This document shows, piece after piece, positions 1-11,595 of a stretch of 50,456 bases of DNA. Position 1 is the stretch's first letter. The number at the start of each line of letters is the position of its first letter. The stretch is from Nemertoderma westbladi (taxonomy: Eukaryota > Xenacoelomorpha > Nemertodermatida > Nemertodermatidae), in the NCBI GenBank assembly GCA_032718475.1, contig JAUCBJ010005663.1, positions 1 to 50,456 on the forward strand. The letters run 5' to 3'. Below the pieces are notes generated by a model that did not search any database, was not told where the DNA came from, and saw only the letters and a list, made by a program, of their open reading frames with translations. The position numbers and the translations under genes are program-made.

Positions 1-227
1 ACGAACAATAGAAAGCTTGTCCCATTGAATAGCATAGGGAATAAATAGCACACTACTAGTATCCAAGGATACATAATAATACAGTGACATTCTGGAAGGC
101 ATTGACTAACGGACAAATGGCCCAAATGTGTGTAATTTGTGACAAGTTGTGTGTATGGTATTTGTGAGTTTATAGGTGAATGTTACTGCTAAGGTGTGTT
201 TACAGTAGCCAGTCGCAATCGTAAAGT
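1..227 (+). repeat. 5' flank type 1 of gag-like element, copy A
   Basis: This stretch is closely repeated at about 48525-48745, upstream of copy D; both contain the words TAGCATAGGGAATAAATAGC and GTATCCAAGGATACATAATA. In both places it leads into the same downstream leader (CTAAGCCTTTGGGACGGAC) and the gag-like reading frames. It is therefore part of, or the LTR of, the dispersed element. It does not resemble the repeat that precedes copy B (1620-2845). The left edge is cut by the window. Confidence 0.6.
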
Positions 228-463
228 AACCTAACTCTCCAAGGAATACCTGAAGTACATCTAAGCCTTTGGGACGGACAGTCGAGTGACTTGTGCCGGT
301 TGTCGTTGTCGTTGTGCGGCTACGTCGTTGGCGAAAGTACGGCGGCGACGACACATCGGCGCTGAGGATCTCGTACTGTCCGGGGTTGATTGGGGTAGGC
401 AGCGACGCCCGCTCGCCTAAATATAAACTCATTATAATGTGGATAAACTCATATATAGCAGAT

Positions 464-1540
464 ATGACGGAGTTGATAGAAGATGGTCTTGTCATCCTAT
501 CGATTTACACAATACGGACTATGTCGACTATATATCCTGCCCAGCGGAGTCGGAACCATAAACGGAAATTCAAATGCGAAAATTCTATTCGAAATCGACT
601 CGAAAGAAAAGACACTTAAGAAACAAATGGACGCGGTAACTCCAACGTATATTTGGAATTCTTGATAGAAGCATTGTAACAACAAATAAATATCACCCGC
701 GTTTACCCTACCAGACGTGCGTCTTTGGTATTATGACGATAAATGCCCCAGACCCAACTAATAAACGGAAAGACATAAACATCCACGTAAACCGAAACTT
801 GTTGACGTATCACCTATGCTCACTCGGCTCGAACGATCCTGGAGTAAACCTACGATCAGAGTCCCGGAATACTCGGTCAAACCTCCTCATTCCTTAGTTG
901 GACCTCAGACCTGCGATCTTGGTGGTGTCGCGGATCCTCGCGGACTGTATTCACTGTTCAAAGATCTAGTGCTACCCTAACAATTAATCGGTAACACTCC
1001 GACAGTGATTTCTAGCTAGCCGCCCATCTTACCTAGCCGGATTGTGACGCGGACACCTAATATCACTATCCAACCGTATGGTCGTCCACGTTTAACGCGA
1101 TACAACCCCTCATCAAGGGGAAGGAGAGCGTTGTACGAAATGAGTTAAACGCTATTTTATAAAGATCAAAAAGGAAACCTGCGTTTGTTCAGATAAACGT
1201 AAGTTATAACAGTGAGTCCAATCGATAAACGAATTGGCCTTATCTCAATTCGATTGGGAAATCCAGAATCTCTAAGAAGTTATCGAACTTGGACGATCCT
1301 ATTCTCTGCGAGAGTTTTTGGATGAACGTATCCAGCTACGAGCGGAGGAAAATCAGCTCGAGGAGAAGCATATCGAAACGGCAGATACCTCGACCACAAT
1401 CCTACACCTTCTGATGCAATCATATTGCACCCTTCACCCAGGAGTTATGGCCCTCCTAGTAAAGTGGCTCCCCCCAAAGAGAAAAAGACTCTTGCTAGCC
1501 TCAAAAAACTGCGTAAACGCCGTCTGCGTAAGAAAGACTA
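464..1540 (+). pseudogene. degenerate gag-like coding region, copy A
   Basis: This is a broken copy of the reading frames better seen at 3068-4440 and from 48985. It starts with the same MTELIED residues, but about 215 bp are missing straight after them, so the frame jumps to the part matching PTQRSRN..KIECENSIRNRLERED. The zinc-finger-like block (WYYDDKCP) and the C-terminal helix-rich block (AEENQLEEKHI) survive with substitutions and frame changes. A TAA inside the helix block (EIQNL-stop) is shared with copy B but absent in copy D. It resembles a retroelement gag by its basic tail and a Cys/His cluster, but I do not recognise the family. No polymerase is attached. Confidence 0.6.
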
Positions 1541-1619
1541 ACTGTTTAGAGTATCTTTATGTTTTAGAAACTGTGATTTTTATATTTTATAGACTGAAAA
1601 TCCCATTTTCTGGGAGCGG

Positions 1620-2845
1620 TGTAAAAGCCTTTGCTGAATTGCCCCGTTATTTTTATTATCTTTTACATTAAAATACTCTGTAGTTGATTTAATAAGTGTA
1701 AGAGACCGTATTATTGCTGTATCGGTGTTTTTAGAGGATCTAAGACCTATTTCCTCCGTATGTGTACTGTGAAAGGCATATTTTATGATTCTATGGCAAT
1801 TCGTGACGCAAAGGGGTGATAGCTACTCTTGAACAGTAGTTACTATGACTACGGTTAACAGCTGACATTCATACGTGTTGATTTCCTTTGTTCTACGGCG
1901 TCTCTCAGTTCAGTCAGCCAATGAGAGCGTTTTTGTGGCTCCTTGTACAGAAAATTTCCGAGAAATGACGCAATGCCTATGTGCAGTGTTTACATTCAGT
2001 CTTGAGCCAAAGAAAGAACGGCTTGGAAGTATTTTGTGCTGTACTGCTTTCTAGTCTTACACTAGTAGGTTTAATTATAAAGGGCATATATCCTTTAACT
2101 TGAATATCTCTGTAAATATCTCAATGCTGACATACCGGTACTGATGTACCGATATACCTAACTGTTCAGTTGTTGTTTTATACTGCTATTTACTGTCAGT
2201 TCTTCATAATATGGTTGATGAATTATTATATTTGGAATAACGATAAATAACCCCGCAACCCAATATTCTTGATATACCGAAGGTAAGAGAGAAAGGTTAC
2301 CAATAACGATTGTGACTTATGTTAAAGTGGTTTGAAGTGAATCTAATGTTATTTGATAGACCCTACATGAGTCAGCCTGTGTTCCTTTTATATGTGACTA
2401 AAATCAGTGAAGATTGGCAGATTAGTGTGCAGTATTGTGCAACATTGTGTATGAGTGAGTCTGTTAAAGAAGCAATTCCTAAAGAATGCGCCATATATGT
2501 GAATTATAATTAAGCCATATCGTTGTGAGTAGTTTAAGTCATAACTCTGTTTATATAGATAAAGCGCCACGTCCTAAAGGAACTGTTAATATTACCGAAG
2601 GTGAATAATATTGTCAGAGATTATATAATACTGTCAGTCGAATAATACATTAGGCTTACATAGCAATAAAATTAAACCGTCGAACCCAATCTCCCGGGAA
2701 TATCCAGCGGGTGAATGGTCGCGCACGGATTGGTTTCGACTAGTGTAGTGAATCAAATACTTGTCATAGACTAAAAGCAGATTTAATATCTAGAAGACAT
2801 CTTAATTTGGTGGGTTAAACTGCCAAAGGTCTGAAAGCGCGAACA
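1620..2845 (+). repeat. LTR-like repeat (type 2) between copies A and B
   Basis: The unit of about 1.2 kb starts TGTAAAAGCCTTTGC and ends AAAGCGCGAACA, so it has TG...CA ends. Related sequence occurs at 4519-5681 and, alone, at 37286-38465. The three copies diverge exactly at these ends, which defines the boundaries. The purine-rich GGGAGCGG just before the TG looks like a polypurine tract. A CCAAT-type box (CCAATGAGAGCG) is conserved in all copies. No clear tRNA primer-binding site follows; the next bases are TAGCCTTAACTCT. LTR is my best reading; an internal segment of an unusual element is the alternative. Confidence 0.6.
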
Positions 2846-3067
2846 TAGCCTTAACTCTGCAGTAAGAACCTGAAGTAAATCTAAGCCTTTGGGACGGACG
2901 GTGGAGTGACTCGCGCTGGTTGTTGTGGTCGTTGTGCAGCTACTATGTTGGCGATAGGCACATCGGCGAAAGTACACCAGCGCTGAGGATCTTGCGCTAT
3001 CCGGGGCAGCGACGCCCGCTAGCCTAATTGTAACTAATTATAATATTGATAAACTCATATAGCAGCT

Positions 3068-3514
3068 ATGACTGAGTTGATAGAAGATGATCTTGGTATC
3101 AGGGAGAAATATACTCTACCGTTGCAAGCGTTTGTTGATAGCTTGATACGCAGCGACGCTAGTCTAACTACTACGGAGGACGATGGTCGTTATATCGAAC
3201 CGCCGATGTCCTAGGAGCAACTTACGCATGAATTGGACTATCGAAAATTCACTGCTCGCTATACGCATCGTAATGGTACCCATATGGACTTCTTAACTAC
3301 TGGTCATCCTATCGATTTACACGATACGGACGATGTCGACACCGAAAGGGAAATGGTACTATTTAAATATCCTACCCAGCGGAGTCGGAACGATAAACTG
3401 AAAATCGAATGCGAAAATTCTATTCGAAATCGACTCGAAAGAGAAGACGTTAAAGAACCGGATAAACGCGGTAACTCCAACGTATATTTGGAATTCTTGA
3501 GAGAAATATTGTAA
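3068..3514 (+). pseudogene. gag-like ORF1, copy B (one in-frame stop)
   Basis: The frame begins MTELIEDDLGIREKYTLPLQ and has 149 codons including the stop, colinear with the intact 148-residue frame at 48985-49431. It carries one internal TAG at 3212-3214, where copy D has CAG (Gln). The C-terminal half is charged (residues around EREMVLFKYPTQRSRN and NRLEREDVKEPDK). All three copies end at the same TAA followed by a short gap before ORF2, so this stop is a family property rather than private damage. Function is unknown; a structural gag role is inferred only from context. Confidence 0.55.
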
Positions 3515-3551
3515 AACCGAATAAATATCACCCACGTTTCCCCTACAAGAC

Positions 3552-3980
3552 GTGCGTCTGTGGTATTATTGCGATGAATGCCCAAGACCTAACCAACAAA
3601 CGGAAAGACATAAACATCCGCGGAGACGTTGCTTTAAACACGGTTTTACTCGCTATATTTACGGGAGTTTCGAGCGAAATTTGTTCGATGTATCACCTAC
3701 GCTCGTTCGATTCAAACGATCCTTAAATAAACCTATGATCAGACTTCCGGAATACTCGGTCAGACCTCCTCACTTCCTAGTGAGACCTCAAACTCTTGAT
3801 CCTAATAGTATCACGGATCCTCCCGAACTGTACTCACTGTTCAAAGATCTAGTGTTACCCGAACAGTTAGTCGGTGGCACTCTGGTTGTGGACTCCCTAG
3901 ATGTTCGCCCATCTTCCCTAGTCGGATTGGGATGCGGACATCTAATATCGCCATTCAACCGTATCATCGTCCCTGTTTAA
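3552..3980 (+). CDS. gag-like ORF2, copy B, Cys/His cluster protein
   Basis: This open frame of about 142 codons contains WYYCDECPRPNQ followed by HKHPRRRCFKHGFTRY, a possible zinc-binding cluster (C-x2-C...H-x-H...C-x2-H). After it comes a stretch rich in Arg, Pro and Ser (RFKRSLNKPMIRLPEYSVRP) and a hydrophobic end (GLGCGHLISPFNRIIVPV). There is no good ATG; similarity among copies begins at GTGCGTCT just after ORF1. Copy D carries the same frame but loses it through a 5-bp deletion near 49700. It is probably a decayed gag segment; whether it was once joined to ORF1 by frameshifting or splicing cannot be decided from sequence alone. Confidence 0.45.
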   Translation: MRLWYYCDECPRPNQQTERHKHPRRRCFKHGFTRYIYGSFERNLFDVSPTLVRFKRSLNKPMIRLPEYSVRPPHFLVRPQTLDPNSITDPPELYSLFKDLVLPEQLVGGTLVVDSLDVRPSSLVGLGCGHLISPFNRIIVPV

Positions 3981-4440
3981 CCCGATACAACCTGTCACCG
4001 AGGCGGAGGAGAGAGTTGTACGAAACGCATTGGACACTATTCGTCAAAAGATCGGAAAAAGAAACTTCAATTGTTTAGAGAAACGTAAATTGCAGCAGCA
4101 AGTCCAAGCGGTAAACCAATTAGTTTTATCTCAGTTCGATCAGGAAATCCAGAATCTCTAAGAAGATATCGAACTTGGACGACTCTACTCTAAAAGAGTT
4201 TTAGACGAATGCTTCCAACAACAAGCGGAGGAAAATCAGCTCGAGGAGAAGCATATCGATCAACCAGGTACCTCGACCGGCGGATGCACCGACCGTAATC
4301 CTAAACCTTCCAATGCAATTGTATTGCACCCTTCACCCAGGAGTTATAGCCCTCCTAGTAAAGTGGCTCGCCCCAAAGAGAAAAGGACTCTTGCTAGCCT
4401 CAAAAAACTGCGTAAAAGCCGTCCGCGCAAGAAAGACTAA
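3979..4440 (+). pseudogene. gag-like ORF3, copy B, helix-rich basic C-terminus
   Basis: In the frame after ORF2 the sequence reads NPIQPVTEAEERVVRNALD and then a long probable coiled coil (QQQVQAV..SQFDQEIQN, stop, EDIELGRLYSKRVLDECF, AEENQLEEKHI). It ends in a strongly basic tail (LKKLRKSRPRKKD) at TAA 4438-4440. The internal TAA is also in copy A but is a Gln codon in copy D. Copy B lacks a segment of about 56 codons that copy D has between KHID and DQPGTS. The basic tail suggests nucleic-acid binding. Confidence 0.5.
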
Positions 4441-4518
4441 TTGTTTAGAGTATTTTTATATTTTAGAAACTGTGATTTTTTATATTTTATAGAATTAAAT
4501 CCCATTTTCTGGGAGCGG

Positions 4519-5681
4519 TGTAAAGGCTTTTGCGGATCTAGCTAGTTATTTTCCCCGCAAAGTACTCTGTACGTGTTTTAGTGGACATAAAAAGCCGTTT
4601 CCTTACTGTACAGGTGTTTTAGTGGACATAAAAAGCCATTTCTTCTGTATGTGTACTTTAGCGGACATAACTTGCGATTTTATGTCGCAATACGCCAAAA
4701 TACTCTTGATACAGTGTAAGTTCAGATGACGACATCTATCAGCTGATATGTCCACGTGTAACTTTTTCTTTGTTCTTTGTTCGGTCGACCAATCAGAGCG
4801 ATTTTCTTTGTGTTGGACAGTGCATATAGAAACTCACGCAATTCAGTCAGTGTGTATTTTTCCTAAGCCTAGAACACCGGCTGTGGAATTATTCTGTGTT
4901 TCAGACTTTAGCCAAACATTAGAACGACTTTGATTATAGAAACGTATAACTGTTATTCTATCTACCACTTATTATATCATAACTATACGTACCTTTCACC
5001 GCATTATTTTACTGCTATTTACTGTCGGTTATTAATTGTATCCGTTGATGGAATATTGTTATATTTGGAGAATATCGATAAATAACCATAAAACCCCAAT
5101 CTTCTTGATATACTGAAGGTTAGAGAGACCGGTTACATATAGCAATTGCGACTTACATTATAGTGGTTTTGGAGTGAATTGAATGCTATTTCATAGGCCC
5201 TACATGTGTCGGTTGCTGTTCTCCTTATATATGATTAAAATTAGTGAAGGTCGGCAGATCGGTGTGCAGCATTGTGCGGTAGTGTGCATGAGTGTGATAG
5301 ATAACAAAGCATCTCCTAAAGAATGCGCTTTATACGTGAATCATTAGCCATCCCGTTGTGTTTAGTGTAAGTCATAACTCTGTTTACATACTTAGAGCGC
5401 CACGTCCTAAAGGAACTGTTAATATTTCCCGAAAGTGAATAATATTTGTCAGAGATTATATATTAACGATCAGTCGAATAATACAGTAGGCCTACACCGC
5501 AATAAGGTCATAGCATCCGAATCCAGTCTCCCGGGTAAATCCAGTGGGTGAATGGTCGCGCATAGGCTGGCTTCGGCTAATGTAGTGTATCAAATACTTG
5601 TCATAGGCTAAAGTCGATTTATAACCTAGAAGACACCTAAATTTGGCAGGTTAAACTGCTAAAGGTCTAAAAGCGCGAACA
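4519..5681 (+). repeat. LTR-like repeat (type 2) downstream of copy B
   Basis: This is a second copy of the TG...CA unit, starting right after GGGAGCGG and ending AAAAGCGCGAACA. It contains a short internal duplication (GTGTTTTAGTGGACATAAAA at about 4575 and 4614) and a conserved CCAATCAGAGCG box near 4788. The sequence past 5681 matches neither of the other copies, so the element ends here. Together with 1620-2845 this gives the order internal A - LTR - internal B - LTR. Confidence 0.6.
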
Positions 5682-6685
5682 GTATTGCTATAAAACAGCT
5701 AAAGCTTATTGCACACTTTTACTACTGAACTGACAGTTTTTTTAGTAAGTATCATTTGTACAGTGTAGTTTAATCTTGGTTTTTCGTATTGCAGCTAATC
5801 TTGGTTTTTATTCTTTCAATTTTGTAGAACTACAATAAAAACGTATGAAATGAAAGGAAACTTTATCTTTACGGCTTGTAGACGTACAATTTATTTAGTT
5901 CGCTATATTTAATTGTATTAAATTTTAATAAAATTATTTAATTGATTTAGCGTTTGTAATGACAGCACTAGCGACATGGATGCCCAGAACGCCACTGAAT
6001 ACCTAAGATTCCCCCTTACTGTAACTACCATAAATGTCACGTTTCTCATCTTGCATTCTCCAAATCAACTACTTACCTTCAACTTACAAGGTTTCTCGTG
6101 TCCTTTTATGCCCAAGGCAAGCAATATTCTATACCATACCACCCACTAGCCATTCTCTACAAAATATTTTCTCGAATAGATTTGTATTGTAAAGTGTAAT
6201 TAAATTTTTAGAAAGATTCCAGCTATATTCATGCAAGTAAGCAAGCTATAATCTTTAATAGGAATGGACGTAAAATTTAATTGAATAGGATACTGCATTT
6301 AGTTGTTTTGACTAAATTTGAAACAAACAATTGACGGGTATCAGTTGGGGGTTTGTATGTCATTTATGATTACCATATACGTGTCTATCGCTTATTGCTG
6401 CTGTTACAATATCTCATAGCTAAGAGTAAACATGAGGAATACTGTCTTCTTCTGTAGGCCTACAGTAGTAGGAAAGGTTGAGGTCGTCATCTACAACAGT
6501 TTGGCACTCGTGTTGAAGGAATACAGCAAACAAAGAATTGATTTAGCTTTACAGAAAATGTGGAATACTCTACAACTGCTCCACAGTACTACTGTAACTA
6601 ATGTACTGTAGGCCTACAGTAGACCTAGGTATTCCTCTCCCTCTGACTCTAAACCAAATACTCTGAAACATCATTAAATACGCCT
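5682..6685. other. non-coding, no gene seen
   Basis: This stretch is AT-rich with no convincing reading frame. The short palindromic word TGTAGGCCTACAGTAG occurs near 6454 and 6606, as it does elsewhere in this genome. I see no other feature. Confidence 0.6.
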
Positions 6686-6962
6686 GAATACCAGAACTCG
6701 ATCAGATACCAGAACTCGACCGGGTACCAGAACTCAAACGGATACCAGAACTTGACCGGATACCAGAACTCGACCAGATACCAAATCTCGACCAGATACC
6801 AGAACTCGACTGGATACCAGAAGTCAACCGGATATGGTGGATACCAGAACTCGATTGGAAACCAGAACACGACCAGATACCAGAACTCGATCGGATACCA
6901 GAACTCGACTGGATACCAGAACTCGACTGGATACCAGAACTCGACTGGATACCTCAAGTCCT
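6686..6962. repeat. 18-bp minisatellite
   Basis: About 15 tandem units of GGATACCAGAACTCGACC are present with scattered substitutions and one short interruption (GGATATGGTGGA). Because 18 is a multiple of three, both strands stay open over it. The resulting Tyr-Gln-Asn-Ser or Trp-Tyr-Pro-Val-Glu-Phe peptides are by-products of the repeat, not evidence of a protein. Confidence 0.9.
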
Positions 6963-7203
6963 TGATGTGTTTACACTCGATTTCGATAATGTGTTGAATA
7001 GAACGTGATATGATTATGAGCAGCAAGGCACTATTGAGTCGTATTGAGCATAAGAACGGTTTGGAAAGAAGCAGCGGGAGTCTGTCCAGGGCATGGTCAG
7101 TTCCGCAGCATCAACCCAGACCTGGTCAGATCTCCTACACATTCCTCGGGTTATGACCATTGATCAAGCTACTTTCGACAGTTTAAAATCGATGCAGCGA
7201 TAG

Positions 7204-9336
7204 ATGGAGTGTGAAAAATACTGGGTGAATAAGTCGTATCTTCCCTCGATTGTGGCACCAGTCGACACATGCATGGTAGCTGTAATGGGACCAAAGGTGA
7301 GATCCTACCCAGCGGTGGTGTTCCACGTGCCTGCGAGTTATAATGACTTACAAGTACCACCGATTGTGGATCATCCAGAATCAAGAGATAGTATACGCTT
7401 TCTACCAAGAGTGAAAGACGAGGATCAGATCATTGTGGTAGAGCTCACTTTCAGGAGAAGCTCATTCGAGATGTTCCACCAAGGATAATAAACTACGAGA
7501 TGATGGATAATCTCGGAGCACCTGGATGTTCATGGAGATCGTTGAACTGGTTAACCAATTATATTGTGGTTTTGACTTGTCATGCGACTTTCGTGTCAGA
7601 TGACGATATTCAACCGTATCCAGGCAAGGTAATGGAGTGGTCAGATAAGAGGCCATCAAGAATAGTTGGAAACATACTCCAGACATCTCATGTTCTATGA
7701 CAATGAAGAAGGCATCAGAGGAGTCTAACATCTAAGTGTATACAAATTTGAGTAGCTGATTGGAAAGCCCATGTATTTATGAGGACTCGACCTAATCAGA
7801 GACCTAAATCAAGGAATAAAGACCAGCATAGAGTAAACGAAAATTCTAGCATGGGAATACGACTAGCAGACGATATCGACGCTAGAATGTTGCCTGAGCG
7901 AGTGCACAAGGTTATCCTGAACCGTATTTACATAAAAGTGGGATCAGTCATAGAATCTGATTTATTATCTGATTTTGCAGGAATGGATAACCCAGATGAT
8001 CGCACACCTATGCCATTTGTTGAAACAAAGTTACTAATGTTATTCGTACAGGACCAAGGTTCCTATAGAGAATACAACACCAACAAATATGGGATTGGTC
8101 ATATTGTGGTTACATTTGTTATGCAACTGGGATTTTAAGTGCCATAATGAGAAGATATTACTACTACTACTTCTAGGATCGGCATGCTGCATTGCAGCTT
8201 GCCGTGCTTGCGATTGCTGTGCTGGCTTGTTGACAAAATTGCGCCGCCACAACTTCCTATCACCCATGACATTTGCTAGATCATCCACATCTTCAAGGCC
8301 AGTGTCCTTTAAGATGCGTCTCAAGAAAGTCATGGGCTGTCCACCTGCTTATTCACTCCATGAGGCTGCCGCGGACTCTTCAACTAAGCCTCCTCACCCA
8401 GGAATCTCATCAGACATGTTGTCTAGTGATGAGTATGATGAGATCTTCAATCCTTCGGGAGATGAGTCTGATGGGGACCCATTTGCCGACTATCTCCAGA
8501 AAACTTGTGAAAAAATCCGACAGATAGAGCAGACTTCTGTATTGGGTGCTAGTGTATGTCTTTCGGTGCATGTAGTACCATCAGATGTTCCTGAAATGAC
8601 GCACGGATCAGTTAGAGATACTGGGAAGGAATGAAGTGCAAGGAATGAGTTGGATTGGGAGTTCGAGAGAGCTTATCTACCAAGTCATCAGACTTGTATG
8701 CATTGTGGTGCTTCCAACCATCGATCTAACAAGTGTATATCACAACTATCCTATAAAGTGCTTGTCTGTGGATGGTGTCAAATCAAACCTTGTAACCATA
8801 CATTCTACACTTCTCCGTTGTTTATGACGCAATGAGGGTATTGTTGTACCAAAGGTCATCACACTTCACATTGTCAGTTGGCAGCAATTCCGTATGCAGA
8901 TCACCTGTTGGAGTTGATGGAATAATTTTTCAGTATTTGGGAGGATATGGCCAATTCGCATAGGAAATCTCAATTCCGTAGCTCTCTGATGAGGGCGCAT
9001 CTTGGATTTTAGGTGGTCGAACTGCGCCTTTTAATGAATGATGCCTACCAAGTCCAGATGCAGGATTATGAGGAGTTGTTGAATGTGGTTCTGGGTATGC
9101 CATACGAAACAGGAGTTTTAGCAGTTAGAAACTATTACAGAGTGATAAATCTTCAAGATATGCATACTTGGAGGTTCAACAAGGCGATGGATAGAGAGAC
9201 CACTGGCACATACTCGCGATATTGGAAGGATAAGCTCAACGCTGGAGAGTACAGGATCGCTTTGGTCGACATCCGCAATCAATGGTTGAAACACTATTTT
9301 AACCTAGAAAGAATCAGCGATTGCGAAGTGGAGTAA
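7204..9336 (+). pseudogene. decayed gene with three zinc-knuckle-like clusters, copy 1
   Basis: The best part, 8089-9336, is one frame broken by TGA 8632, TGA 8833, TAA 8923 and TAG 9010. It encodes an acidic stretch (DEYDEIFNPSGDESDGDPF), then three Cys/His clusters: CMHCGASNHRSNKC, CGWCQIKPCNHTFYT, and a third whose first Cys codon has become TGA (stop, GYCCTKGHHTSHCQL). A conserved block follows (FFSIWEDMANSHRK, RAHLGF) and then VRNYYRVINLQDMHTWRFNKAMDRETTG. Upstream, 7204-7700 and 7779-8138 hold open stretches in other frames that may be its N-terminal part. Every block from the knuckles onward aligns, in order, with minus-strand 33825-35035. Knuckle-type fingers suggest nucleic-acid binding, as in gag proteins, but I do not recognise the family. 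Confidence 0.6.
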
Positions 9337-11241
9337 TAGTAATAACAGAAGTAATAGCTCGTGTAAAGGTCTACTAGAAGCACCTCATGGCCATATTGTA
9401 ATAATTCTGGGGAGAGGGTTACAATCCTGCTCATTCATTGGCTTATCCATCCCGGTTGCCTTAATGATAGGAACCTTTTGTGCTTGACTGTTGGTGACTC
9501 ACTATCTCTTTCTACGTTTCGGTTAGTGTGTTGCTGATAGTTTTTGATTAGCTGTTGTGTGCGGATTGTTTCTTGTTATTATTCTGCAATTTGTTACCGT
9601 GAATTAACTGCTTTGGATTGAATGTTATGTAATCTGCCTGCTAATGTGATTGTTTCGCTTACTGCACTAGCTGTACCCTATACCGGCTTATCGGTAGCAA
9701 GTTAAACCGCGCTATGGAGTAGACGGCGTAGGGAGGTACCTGCCAGGAACGCGTTAGTGGGAACCGGTGGATGAGATGACAGACTGCGGGAGTTTATATT
9801 ATTTAAGGGAAATACGTTAGTTAATGTTTTGGTATGTTAATTAATTATTAGCACAGTTGTGTTGTCTCCCGTCTCTGTTCTTGTCTACAGCTACTATAGT
9901 TATAAATATTGTTAGTGTATTGTTCCGTATATGTGTAATTGTATACATTTTTATATATTGTTCCGATTCCATATGTAATTTATTTTATACATTCATTCAT
10001 TCGGTTCGCATTACTGTATGTTGTGTGACTAGTTTAACCTGCTGTTATTAGTGTTATTTATAGCGGCCGTGCTGGTAGCATTAATACGGTAATGAAAAAC
10101 TGACTAGTGTAATTCACGCACCAAACTCATACCCGTCAAAGTATATAATAATCAATAATTGTTTTATCCGGTGTGTTTTGACGTGTAGAGGGAAGGGAAA
10201 TATGAGGGAAAGGAAAGTAACCGGGAAGAAATGGCAGATGTTGGTGTGCGTTTGGCTGGTAGAAGCAAAGTACAGGGAGTGGTGGTGGTGGGGTGACGGA
10301 TGCTAATTTTAGTTAAAACACAATAGAAAACTGGTCTCTCCCATCTCAAGATTCTAAGGTATCGAGGATGTGCGTGCACTTCATATCTGGTTATCTGTAG
10401 GGTACTTTATCAGCAAAGAAACAATAATAATACTATTTTAGATTACCTAATGTGTTCTGTAATGGTTAATTTACCCATTAACACCGGATCTGTATGGCAC
10501 CGGACACATAGGCCCTACAGTGAGTACAGTCTTACAGTATTTGTCTTCGAAGAAACTGCAGTTTCAAACCAGAGGTAATTAAACCGTTTACACAAACTGT
10601 AAGTTCTCAGTCGTAGAAATATACTGTAACGGTAGTAAGCTCCAACTTGGACAAACTCTTATAGATTTCTTTGATGATAAATATTAGTTTGTATCATTCA
10701 ATAAAATATTTGAAAAAATCCGTTTTTTCTCAATATAACATTTTTAAAATTGATAGTAACAATGTGTTGGCAAGCTGTATTTTTCGAGGTGTTTGTTATT
10801 ATACATTTATTATATAGAAAGGGATCTAGGGGTCTTAACCTCGAATGATAAGTTTATTTTACCGTAAATAAATTATCTTTTATTGACGCAATTGTAGGAC
10901 TAATCCCATCACATGCGTACTTTTTAACTGGGTAGTGTACAAATTTAGGAATTGCGTAATTTTTATTGAAATTAATATTTCATATCTCTCCAAACCACGT
11001 ACGCGTTTCGACCTTATGTATGCATTTCTTACAATGATTTACAGTTTCACTATAAATATCCATAACCGTAGAAACAAAATCAAAAAATAATATGCTGAAC
11101 TGCTGTAAAAATTCCTATGCTCCACTTTGAGTTAATCTGCCCTACTTGGCATTTGCATATATAATGAATTTATCAACTGTTTCGCGGCTTAAAATGCAGT
11201 TATGTCACGGAATGTGGCTGTCAGGGCGTTATTAATTAATA
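9337..11241. other. non-coding, no gene seen
   Basis: The stretch is mostly AT-rich. A small GC-richer patch near 9660-9800 (around GTACCTGCCAGGAACGCG) has no recognisable match in the window. Short open frames on either strand show no motif or family resemblance. Confidence 0.55.
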
Positions 11242-11460
11242 ATGAGAAGCTTTTGCCTTATTTCAGCGGCCATCGCTATACTGAGCGCTGCGGGACAACA
11301 GGAAACTTGTACATCTAAAACCCATTTTCTGATTAATTTTTCCCCCTTCGATTGTCCCACGGGCTGGAGAAAGAGCGAGCGAAAGTTTCTCTCTGACGCC
11401 AAGGAAATTCTTGTCACTCCACCGCAAAAACATCCATTCCCTAAGGACTCCCGAGTCTGA
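11242..11460 (+). CDS. possible small secreted protein or first exon (unproven)
   Basis: A 72-codon frame starts MRSFCLISAAIAILSAAGQQ, a plausible signal peptide with a hydrophobic core and a small-residue cleavage region near residue 17. It continues ETCTSKTHFLINFSPFDCPTGWRKSERK to a TGA. It lies 136 bp before the satellite. It could be a first coding exon ending at an internal GT, or chance. I cannot link it to the FReD exon at 26838 because no middle exons are visible. A TTATTTCAG at about 11258-11266 could also be a splice acceptor. Confidence 0.25.
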   Translation: MRSFCLISAAIAILSAAGQQETCTSKTHFLINFSPFDCPTGWRKSERKFLSDAKEILVTPPQKHPFPKDSRV

Positions 11461-11595
11461 TTGTTTTGAAACCAGTATGAATTACCTTTTCATAAATATT
11501 TTCTTTTGGGAGAAAATGCGTCAGGAAATATAAATAAAAATTGGTTATTAGTTTTCTGTTCTCAGTAGAGATCTTAGTTAAGAGGCAGGCTTACT

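Noticed and set aside
6686-6962. Protein-coding Tyr/Trp-rich repeat on either strand
   Set aside because: An 18-bp unit without stops stays open on both strands automatically; flanks are not coding.
8089-9336. TGA or TAG read as an amino acid (altered genetic code) in the triple-knuckle gene
   Set aside because: One TGA sits where a Cys (TGT) is expected and one TAG where copy 2 has Trp (TGG). Each is a single-base change from the expected codon, there is also a TAA, and the stops are not shared between copies. Ordinary decay explains them.
11242-11460. First exon of the FReD gene at 26838
   Set aside because: A signal peptide is plausible, but no exons for the first three quarters of the fibrinogen domain are visible between them, so the link is unsupported.
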